Shown here piece after piece: positions 28,082-35,042 of a stretch of DNA of 64,000 nt (positions are counted from its first letter, which is position 1; every line of letters begins with the position of its first letter). The position numbers and the translations under genes are program-made. Origin of the DNA: Flavobacterium sp. ALD4 (GTDB taxonomy: Bacteria > Bacteroidota > Bacteroidia > Flavobacteriales > Flavobacteriaceae). The notes under the pieces are model-generated. The model was not told the DNA's origin. It saw only the letters and a list, made by a program, of their open reading frames with translations, and did not search any database. The DNA is taken from contig NZ_PJBJ01000030.1 in assembly GCF_002836475.1 (NCBI RefSeq), positions 186,001 through 250,000 on the forward strand. The letters are read 5' to 3'.

Positions 28082-28423
28082 TCATAGTGCAGTAGAGTAA
28101 TATTTTTTTTTAAGTGTATACTCGCCATCTTCTTTACCGGAATATTTGGTGTCATAAAGATATTCAAGCCAGAGTTCAAGTACTGGTATTCTGTTCTTTT
28201 CAGTCAAATATTCCTTATCATCTTCTGAAAGCAAAGCTAGAAATTGATCGCCCATTCTGTGATCGTTAAAGAAGCTGTAAAGAGACGAAGATTCTTTTTT
28301 GAAATAAGAAGAGTCAAAAACATACTCGGCTTGCCAAAGAATAAACGAGGGGCTATCAATTGAACCGTCAAAAGGGTTTTCATTTTCGCCTTTATAATAT
28401 CGATACTTTGTGTAATTTCCCAT
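28082..28423 (-). CDS. Hypothetical acidic small protein
   Basis: A 113-residue soluble protein. The start at 28423 (MGNYTKYRYYKGENENPFDG) is preferred over an upstream in-frame ATG because the duplicated neighbour starts at the same place. The chain is rich in Tyr, Glu, Asp and Lys, with WQAEYVFDSSYFKKESSSLY, DQFLALLSEDDKEYLTE and a C-terminal KKYYSTAL. I recognise no domain. It lies between a truncated copy of itself and a dead recombinase gene, which suggests an accessory insertion. Confidence 0.65.
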   Translation of the reverse strand: MGNYTKYRYYKGENENPFDGSIDSPSFILWQAEYVFDSSYFKKESSSLYSFFNDHRMGDQFLALLSEDDKEYLTEKNRIPVLELWLEYLYDTKYSGKEDGEYTLKKKYYSTAL

Positions 28424-28600
28424 AATTGTAATTTGTTTTATATTTTCAGTTAAGCATGTTCTTGAATTTTCTAGCATACTAGAAAGATTATTACGTATTT
28501 GAATGTGTGCTTGAAACAAGATTTGATTTTACTCACCACCTTGTGAAGTATAATATTCAAACAATTATTTACCGTTTAATTTTGTTAAATCTTTTATATT

Positions 28601-29743
28601 TTACATTTCAAGTTTAATTCTATTAGCAGCTGTCCTTTTGGTTTCATCAATAATCTTAGCATAAATCTGCGTAGTATTTAAATCTTTATGGCCTAACATT
28701 TTTGAAACGGTATAAATATCTGTTCCCATTGACAGTTGCAAAGTTGCGAAAGTGTGGCGGAAGCAATGGAATGTAATCTTCTTGCTTATTCCAGCATCTA
28801 AAACCCATTTGGTTAATATCTGTTTTCTCTTTGATTGGTTGCCTCTATCAGGCTAAAAACCTTTTCTAAAGATTGTTTTCTTTCTCCAAGCAAACTAAAA
28901 GCCTAACCGTAATTGGTAATGTTTCCGAACCCCCTGTTTTCTTTTGCTTGAATCGAATAAGGTGACCGCTAGCTTCAACATATTGTACTTCTTCCCAAAT
29001 CAGTTTTTAAATATCGGAACGCCTTAATCCTGTTAATGCAGAAAACAGCGCTTGTACTTTAACTTCAGGACTTTTGCAGTTTGTTTTAACAAGTGCTGTA
29101 AGTTCGGTAAGTGTGATGTAGTTTCTTTGCGTTTCAGCCTGTTTAACCGCATTGATTTTATCTGCAATGTTTTCCGATAGATAGCTATCTTTGTATGCTT
29201 GTTTTAATGCGGATCGAAATTTATCATAATATATCTTAATCGAATTTTTAGACAATTGAACCTTATTACTTTTTTTGCTTTTGATCGTTTCTAAAAACGC
29301 TTTAAATCCATCGAATAACTCGGGGTCAATATCTGAAAACTTCAAAGTGTTTCCTTTGTGTAATTTTAAAAAATCACAACCTCCTAACCAAATAAAACGA
29401 TTAGATAAATTTTTCTTGTCAGCAACTTTTTTGAAATATGCGATAAAATCACCATCTTATTTTTTATTCTTTTTAATTTGCTCCTGTTCTAACGTACTGT
29501 ATATTTCGGACTTATTAAATTCACTTTCTTTCTTTTGCCTTATCTGTTCCGCTATATTTAAAGTATTTGTATTGTGCATTTTGTCAAGCGAATGCCTTTT
29601 GCTATCAAAGACATACATACCAAACTCCCTGCATGTTAACTCTCCATTCTCGGGATTGGTAACTGCTGAATAAAAATCGAGATATAAACTATGTCTTTTA
29701 CCTTAAATTGGTTTTTTTTGCGAAGTGATACTTTTACCGCCAT
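28601..29743 (-). pseudogene. Decayed tyrosine recombinase (integrase)
   Basis: From ATG at 29743 (MAVKVSLRKK) to the stop at 28601-28603, about 380 codons, the normal size of Bacteroidota tyrosine integrases. The pieces lie in shifting frames with several stops. The core-binding (SAM-like) region is readable (SALKQAYKDSYLSENIADKI). The catalytic parts are visible: LFSALTGLRRSDI (first Arg), ITFHCFRHTFATLQLSMGTD (HxxR), MLGHKDLNTTQIYAKI (His and the Tyr nucleophile). The gene cannot make an intact enzyme. It marks an old integration event. Confidence 0.85.
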
Positions 29744-29899
29744 TGACAAGTTTTTTTCGAGGTACAGATTAAGTACAAATATAAACAAAAAAACAAATAA
29801 AAACCATATCCAAACAAAGTACAAAACAAGAAAAAACCCTTGCAAATCGAATGTTTACAAGGGTTCAATACATATTTAATATACGTTTGTTTTTGTATA

Positions 29900-31210
29900 T
29901 TATTTTTCTCTAATATAAATATCGATTGGAACACCTGAAAAATCCCAGTTATCTCTAATTTTATTTTCAAGATAACGTTTGTATGGTTCTTTTACATATT
30001 GTGGCATATTAGCAAAAAACACAAACTGTGGTGTTTTAGTAGGTAATTGCATACAATACTTAATTTTCACATATTTCCCTTTTGTTGCAGGTGGTGGATA
30101 CGCTTCAATCACTTTCAACATGTATTCATTGAATTTAGAAGTAGCTATACGTTGTTGTCTACTTTCGTAAACTTTTACGGTTGCTTCCAATGCTTTCAAC
30201 AAACGTTGTTTTGTTAGTGCAGAAACAAAAAGAATAGGTACATCTGTAAATGGCATTAATTCTTCTCTGATTTTATCTTCATAATCACGGGTTGACATTG
30301 TTTCCTTTTCAACTAAATCCCATTTGTTTACCAAGATCACAACCCCTTTTCTGTTCTTTTCAGCTAACCAAAAAATACTTTGATCCTGACCTTCAAATCC
30401 ACGAGTGGCATCAATTATCAAGATACAAATATCAGCATGCTCGATAGCACGCACCGAACGCATAACAGAATAAAACTCTAAATCTTCTTTTACTTTAGCC
30501 TTACGACGAATTCCCGCAGTATCTACCAAGTTAAATTCGAAACCGAAACGGTCAAATTTCGTATCAATAGAATCACGGGTAGTACCCGCAATATCAGTAA
30601 CAATATATCTTTCTTTACCAATTAATGCATTGATAAAACTTGATTTCCCAGCATTTGGTCTTCCCACTACCGCAAAACGAGGCAATGCGATTTCTTCCTG
30701 AGTCGGCTCTGGTTTTACAGGAAACGAATCAATTAATGCATCTAATAAATCTCCCGTTCCACTTCCTGAAATACTTGCAAAAGTGTAATACTCTCCTAAA
30801 CCTAAATTATAGAACTCAATCGCATCTTTCTCACGCATCGCATTATCCACCTTATTTACAGCAAGTAAAACCGGTTTAGTCACTTTACGCAATAGTCTTG
30901 CTACAGCATCATCCATTGGTGTGATCCCTTCTTCAACGTCAACCACAAAAATGATAACGTCAGCTTCGTCGATAGCTAATTCAACTTGCTTACGGATTTC
31001 GCCTTCAAAAACGTCATCAGAGCCACGTACATATCCTCCCGTATCGATTACAGAAAATTCCTTCCCGTTCCACTCACTTTTTCCGTAGTTTCTGTCACGG
31101 GTTACCCCAGAAACTGAGTCTACTATCGCTTCTCTTCTTTGTATCAATCGATTAAAAAGTGTCGATTTCCCTACGTTTGGCCTTCCTACAATGGCAACAA
31201 TATTATTCAT
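29900..31210 (-). CDS. der: Ribosome biogenesis GTPase Der (EngA)
   Basis: Double-GTPase protein for assembly of the 50S ribosomal subunit. The start is set at [19 protein letters not shown] (31210), giving 436 residues; an in-frame ATG 8 codons earlier is upstream of the conserved start. First G domain: GRPNVGKST (9-17), DTGGY, NKVD. Second G domain: [25 protein letters not shown]-terminal KH-like domain follows and includes [29 protein letters not shown] promoter lies directly upstream. Confidence 0.97.
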   Translation of the reverse strand: MNNIVAIVGRPNVGKSTLFNRLIQRREAIVDSVSGVTRDRNYGKSEWNGKEFSVIDTGGYVRGSDDVFEGEIRKQVELAIDEADVIIFVVDVEEGITPMDDAVARLLRKVTKPVLLAVNKVDNAMREKDAIEFYNLGLGEYYTFASISGSGTGDLLDALIDSFPVKPEPTQEEIALPRFAVVGRPNAGKSSFINALIGKERYIVTDIAGTTRDSIDTKFDRFGFEFNLVDTAGIRRKAKVKEDLEFYSVMRSVRAIEHADICILIIDATRGFEGQDQSIFWLAEKNRKGVVILVNKWDLVEKETMSTRDYEDKIREELMPFTDVPILFVSALTKQRLLKALEATVKVYESRQQRIATSKFNEYMLKVIEAYPPPATKGKYVKIKYCMQLPTKTPQFVFFANMPQYVKEPYKRYLENKIRDNWDFSGVPIDIYIREK

Positions 31211-31231
31211 AATACTAATTTCAATATTTTG

Positions 31232-31262
31232 CAAAGGTAGTGTTTAATCCCGTGACTATCAA
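31232..31262 (-). promoter_or_regulatory. Promoter of der
   Basis: On the minus strand TTG (plus 31260-31262) and TACCTTTG (plus 31232-31239) are 20 nt apart, a full Bacteroidota-type promoter about 22 bp before the der ATG. Confidence 0.75.
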
Positions 31263-31317
31263 TTTTTTTGATAGATTAGCGCAACCTTAGCTTTTTACCT
31301 GATATACGTCCGGTAAT

Positions 31318-31801
31318 ATGGACACAAACAACGGACTAAGACTTCGCTTAAGATTTTATAAAAATGTTCTGCAAAATACAGACACAGTCCTTCAAAAACT
31401 TGAAGACTATAAAAAAACAAACTGCGACGATTATTCTGTAAAAACAGGCGGAACCCGCACTTGGCTAAACATCTGAAAATCTAATTATTCTCCGCATTTA
31501 CATTTGGAATTAGACCCCCAGGACGACAAAAAAACACGTATAAGAGGATTATTTGGCTTTAAGCCCACCTTATTTACCTTTTTCTATATTTCTTCATTTT
31601 ATAATTGCGAGAACGTTTCTAATTTTGACCGGCATAACCGACTATGTATTAAAAAACAGGATGACATTCGATTTTATAGTTGTCGGACTTATGGTATTTG
31701 CCTAGTTTTTACTTTATTTTATCACAAAGCAAATCCGAGAAAACGGCCATATAAAAATGAACAAATTTGAAGCCCTATTTTTAAAAAGAATAGAATCTTA
31801 A
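31318..31801 (+). pseudogene. Decayed gene for a small membrane protein
   Basis: ATG at 31318 opens MDTNNGLRLRLRFYKNVLQN and continues through an in-frame TGA after TRTWLNI into YSPHLHLELDPQDDKKTRIR followed by GLFGFKPTLFTFF. It then shifts frame into a hydrophobic segment (FIVVGLMVFA, stop, FLLYFITKQIRENGH) and ends KMNKFEALFLKRIES at the stop ending at 31801. Order and composition fit a protein of about 160 residues with a soluble N-terminal half and two membrane segments. The family is not recognised. It has at least two stops and one frameshift. Confidence 0.6.
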
Positions 31802-31840
31802 ATTATCAGCAGAACCAACTCCTTACGATCAAATTGCAAA

Positions 31841-31882
31841 AAAAAATCAATATTAGAATTTAAATTCCAATATTGATTTTTT
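31841..31882. terminator. Bidirectional terminator next to era
   Basis: Stem AAAAAATCAATATT / AATATTGATTTTTT with a 14-nt loop, between the decayed plus-strand gene and the end of era. Confidence 0.8.
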
Positions 31883-31966
31883 TTATTTTTCCGCTCCGGT
31901 TAAGCTAAGCGCTAGCCTTCTGACTCTTTTCTCTTGATTTCAAATCAAAACGATAAAACAACAAGC

Positions 31967-32848
31967 TTATTGATTGTAACCAAAACGCTTTAACATGTTC
32001 ACATTACTTCTCCAGTTTTTATTCACTTTCACATACAATTCGATGTGAATCTGTTTTCCGAAGAATTTCTCTAAATCGGCACGAGCATCCACCCCTACTT
32101 TTTTTAGTGCTGCCCCCTTATGTCCGATAATAATTCCTTTTTGCGTTTCACGCTCCACCATAATCAAAGACCTGATTCTTATGATGTTTTCATCTTCAAA
32201 GAACTCTTCAGTTACAATTTCTACTGCATATGGAATTTCCTTGCTATAGTTCAACAATATTTTTTCCCGAATCGTTTCATTTACAAAGAAACGTTCTGGC
32301 TTATCTGTTAATTGATCTTTTGGATAATAGGCCGGTGACTCCGGTAAAAGCGAAATTATTCTTTGGAAAACTTCCGGAACATTAAAGTTTTGTAAGGCGG
32401 ATATAGGATATATTTCTGCATTAGGCACTTTCTCTGTCCAAAAAGCTACTTGCTTTTCTAATTGTTCCTGATTAGAGTTGTCAATTTTATTCAACAACAA
32501 CAAAACAGGTATTTTTGAATGAATGATTTTATTGAAGAAGGCTTCGTCTTTTAAATCTTGCTCCCCAATTTCGACCATGTAAATTAAAATGTCAGCATCT
32601 TCAAAAGCGGACTTTACAAAGTTCATCATCGACGCTTGCATTTCGTATGCAGGCTTAATAATTCCTGGTGTATCAGACAAAATCATTTGAAAATCTTCTC
32701 CGTTTACGATCCCAAGGATTCTGTGACGAGTCGTTTGTGCCTTGGACGTAATGATAGAGAGTCTTTCCCCTACAAAGGCGTTCATTAATGTGGACTTTCC
32801 AACGTTTGGATTTCCGATAATATTTACAAAACCTGCTTTATGTGACAT
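31967..32848 (-). CDS. era: GTPase Era
   Basis: Ras-like GTPase that binds the 3' end of 16S rRNA and helps 30S maturation. The protein is 293 residues, normal length. G1 is GNPNVGKST (12-20), G3 DTPGI, G4 NKID. The C-terminal KH domain (about 205-285) has the loop IIIGHKGAALKKVG. It lies about 750 bp upstream of der on the same strand, but each gene has its own promoter box and terminators lie between them. Confidence 0.97.
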   Translation of the reverse strand: MSHKAGFVNIIGNPNVGKSTLMNAFVGERLSIITSKAQTTRHRILGIVNGEDFQMILSDTPGIIKPAYEMQASMMNFVKSAFEDADILIYMVEIGEQDLKDEAFFNKIIHSKIPVLLLLNKIDNSNQEQLEKQVAFWTEKVPNAEIYPISALQNFNVPEVFQRIISLLPESPAYYPKDQLTDKPERFFVNETIREKILLNYSKEIPYAVEIVTEEFFEDENIIRIRSLIMVERETQKGIIIGHKGAALKKVGVDARADLEKFFGKQIHIELYVKVNKNWRSNVNMLKRFGYNQ

Positions 32849-32868
32849 TTAATATATTATTTATTTTG

Positions 32869-32876
32869 CAAAGGTA
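32869..32876 (-). promoter_or_regulatory. Promoter -7 box of era
   Basis: TACCTTTG on the minus strand, 20 bp before the era ATG. No TTG at ideal distance was found. Confidence 0.55.
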
Positions 32877-32923
32877 GTTATATCAACTGAATAGATGAAA
32901 TAAAACATTTTTTAAAATTTTTC

Positions 32924-32953
32924 TTGGAAATGATAAATTTCGGTGTACCTTTG
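32924..32953 (+). promoter_or_regulatory. Promoter of the tRNA pair
   Basis: TTG (32924-32926), 19-nt spacer, TACCTTTG (32946-32953), 12 bp before the first tRNA. Full match to the Bacteroidota consensus. Confidence 0.8.
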
Positions 32954-32965
32954 CACCCGAAACAA

Positions 32966-33038
32966 CGCGGGATAGAGCAGTAGGCAGCTCGTCGGGCTCA
33001 TAACCCGAAGGTCACTGGTTCGAGTCCAGTTCCCGCTA
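32966..33038 (+). tRNA. tRNA-fMet(CAT), first copy
   Basis: Cloverleaf folds by eye: acceptor CGCGGGA with TCCCGCT, leaving a C1-U72 mismatch; anticodon arm TCGGG-CTCATAA-CCCGA, anticodon CAT with three G:C pairs below the loop; T arm ACTGG-TTCGAGT-CCAGT; discriminator A73. The unpaired 1-72 position and the GGG/CCC anticodon stem are marks of the initiator tRNA. CCA is not encoded. Confidence 0.93.
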
Positions 33039-33072
33039 CTAAGTTAATTTTATTGAGATTACAAACGCACAT

Positions 33073-33145
33073 CGCGGGATAGAGCAGTAGGCAGCTCGTC
33101 GGGCTCATAACCCGAAGGTCACTGGTTCGAGTCCAGTTCCCGCTA
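33073..33145 (+). tRNA. tRNA-fMet(CAT), second copy
   Basis: Identical in all 73 bases to the first copy, 34 bp downstream, so this is a recent tandem duplication or a pair kept identical by gene conversion. It shares the promoter before the first copy and is followed by a strong hairpin terminator. Confidence 0.93.
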
Positions 33146-33150
33146 CTAAG

Positions 33151-33180
33151 AAAGCTTCACAGAAATGTGAAGCTTTTTTT
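33151..33180 (+). terminator. Terminator of the tRNA pair
   Basis: Stem AAAGCTTCACA / TGTGAAGCTTT, loop GAAA, followed by a T run. Confidence 0.88.
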
Positions 33181-33199
33181 ATTTATAGTTTATTCTAAC

Positions 33200-33297
33200 A
33201 GCATGGCTCAAATCTGCCACGGTGAACATAAGTTCGAACCTCCGACACGACGCACTACTTATAAAGCTTTACCGCAATGTGAAGCTTTGTTTATTTT
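33200..33297 (+). pseudogene. Decayed third copy of the tRNA-terminator unit
   Basis: The end of this stretch, CTACTTATAAAGCTTTACCG and then CAATGTGAAGCTTTG, follows the same order as the end of the second tRNA plus its terminator (CTACTAAGAAAGCTTCACAG, AAATGTGAAGCTTTT). Before it lies GGCTCAAATCT, then GTTCGAACC, which correspond to the anticodon and T-arm parts of the tRNA, with insertions between them. The cloverleaf no longer forms. Confidence 0.45.
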
Positions 33298-33331
33298 ATA
33301 CTATTATGTAACTAAAACTCCGTTAAATAAA

Positions 33332-33362
33332 AAAACCCATGATGCTTGAGCAATATGGGTTT
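33332..33362 (-). terminator. Terminator of the LRR gene
   Basis: Stem AAAACCCAT / ATGGGTTT with a 14-nt loop, 66 bp after the LRR gene stop on the minus strand. The T run on that strand is short of ideal. Confidence 0.55.
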
Positions 33363-33427
33363 GAAATCTCCAAACTAACTAAAAATGAAAACCATTTTAG
33401 AGCAACTAAAATTTATTTTTACAAATG

Positions 33428-34282
33428 CTATTCTTCAGCAACTAAAGGTCTTTCGATGTCCATCGTAACATCTAATAAAACAGCGATCCCTTTATCATTT
33501 AACATCGTCATATTCAATGTGTCCAATACTGCTAATCTTCTTGATATTAATCCACTAAATTGATTATAAGAAATATTCATTTCTTTCAAGTCTTTAAGAT
33601 TTTCTAACTCGAAAGGAACTTGGCCATCCATTTTATTTTCAAATAAACTTAAGTTTTCAAGATTTTTTAGATTTGCAACTGCAGCACTTAATTTCCCATT
33701 AAGCTTATTGCTGTTCAAAAGCAATATCTTTAATGTACTGACTTCATAAAGTGAACTTGGTATTTGCCCCTCCAATTCGTTATTAAAAACAGCCAATGTT
33801 TCTAAGCGTTTCAAGTTTCCAATCTGAGCAGGCAATTCACCGGAAAGTGTATTCATATATAGTTCAAGATCAACCAAATTACTCAACTCACCAATTGAAG
33901 ACGGAATCGTCCCCGTCAATCTATTAAAAGAAAGATTTAAAGCTACCAGTTCTTTTAAATTTTCTAAAGCGGATGGAATCACACCCGATATGCCGTTTTT
34001 ATGTAAGTCCAATTTTTTTAAATCTGTAAGGCTCACAATCTCACTTGGTATTTCACCAACAAGATTATTATCTGATAGATCTATCGACACCACTTTATCT
34101 CCTTCCAATACAACACCATACCAAGTAGAGATAGGGGAAGATAAATCCCATTTCGTATTCCAATTAGCTCCGTTTGTCGCAGTATACAATTTCAACAGTA
34201 CTGTTTTATCTGAAACTGAAACTTCTGCCATCATTGTAATTGATGCTAAACCTGTTAGTAGTAGCGTGAATAGATTTTTCAT
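33428..34282 (-). CDS. Exported leucine-rich repeat protein
   Basis: A 284-residue protein with a signal peptide (about 1-19, ending TMMAE). A cap region follows (LLKLYTATNGANWNTKWDLS with a WYGV motif) as in plant-type LRR proteins. Then about seven or eight repeats of 23-24 residues have the LxGxIP pattern, for example NNLVGEIPSEIVSLTDLKKL, NRLTGTIPSSIGELSNLVDL and NELEGQIPSSLYEVSTLKIL. It lacks a visible C-terminal type IX sorting domain, ending in a short acidic tail. Probably a secreted binding protein; ligand unknown. Confidence 0.88.
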   Translation of the reverse strand: MKNLFTLLLTGLASITMMAEVSVSDKTVLLKLYTATNGANWNTKWDLSSPISTWYGVVLEGDKVVSIDLSDNNLVGEIPSEIVSLTDLKKLDLHKNGISGVIPSALENLKELVALNLSFNRLTGTIPSSIGELSNLVDLELYMNTLSGELPAQIGNLKRLETLAVFNNELEGQIPSSLYEVSTLKILLLNSNKLNGKLSAAVANLKNLENLSLFENKMDGQVPFELENLKDLKEMNISYNQFSGLISRRLAVLDTLNMTMLNDKGIAVLLDVTMDIERPLVAEE

Positions 34283-34553
34283 AACATTGAGTTTATAGAT
34301 GTTTTAACAGTCTAAATATACACACTAACTCAATTATCGACAAATAAAATCGACGAAATACACTTTTTAACTTAATGTATATATGTTTTTCTTACAAAAA
34401 AACCATTATTATAATTAAAAAAAAACAGCATATTTGATTTGTTAACTTTAAAACTAAGCTTTTGTAAACTAACTATTTAGCTATTCTAACGGTGGCCGTT
34501 TCTGCATTTTTAGCAGGACTTATCAAGTATCATCCGAAAAATTTTGGAACCAA

Positions 34554-34951
34554 ATGGACGACAGAAGCTTGCATGACAAGGATGAAATGAAAGGTAAAAA
34601 CACGCTCTTGCTTTTCGCAATGGTAGTATTTTATGCTTTTTCAAACGCAATCAACCTTCCAATTTTAGTTATTCATCAATGGGATGCAATCAATTTTTTT
34701 GGCAGTAATCGAAAATAAGAAAACCCTTATTTTGCTAATTTTAAAGCTGATTACAAACTGCCGTACATACTTTTAAACGCGTAATACCTCATGGCATGGA
34801 TTCATATCCGCTTTGTTTCTTGCAGTACATATCATTGGAAGCAAGGTATTATCCGAAAAAAAAAGAAGCAGATACACTTTAATATTGGGCAGATTCCGGA
34901 TTGTCTGTTATCTGTTAATGAGTGGCCTAACTTGTGCCTGGGTATAAAATT
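34554..34951 (+). pseudogene. Decayed gene for a small membrane protein
   Basis: ATG at 34554 opens a frame with NTLLLFAMVVFYAFSNAINL and a stop near 34718. After a shift of one base near 34785 another frame reads SWHGFISALFLAVHIIGSKV, then a basic stretch and FRIVCYLLMSGLTCAWV to a stop near 34950. The hydrophobic segments and the smooth order suggest one broken membrane protein gene. Family unknown. The rest of the 760-bp gap (34283-34553) shows nothing I can name. Confidence 0.4.
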
Positions 34952-34965
34952 TTCCTTTTAAAATA

Positions 34966-35002
34966 AAATCTCGTCTCTTTTAAGAATAAAGAGACGAGAT
35001 TT
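34966..35002. terminator. Terminator of the FAD/Fe-S oxidoreductase gene
   Basis: Stem AAATCTCGTCTCTTT / AAAGAGACGAGATTT with a 7-nt loop and A/T tracts on both sides. Likely works in both directions. Confidence 0.88.
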
Positions 35003-35042
35003 TTATTATGTTGACGAAAACATAGAATAACTATTAACCTAA

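Noticed and set aside
29636..29845. Hydrophobic N-terminal extension on the recombinase frame
   Set aside because: The recombinase-like sequence begins at MAVKVSLRKK (29743); the upstream hydrophobic codons are AT-rich intergenic sequence.
33167..33349. Open frame of 60 codons after the tRNA terminator
   Set aside because: It is made from the terminator and the decayed tRNA unit; no protein-like composition.
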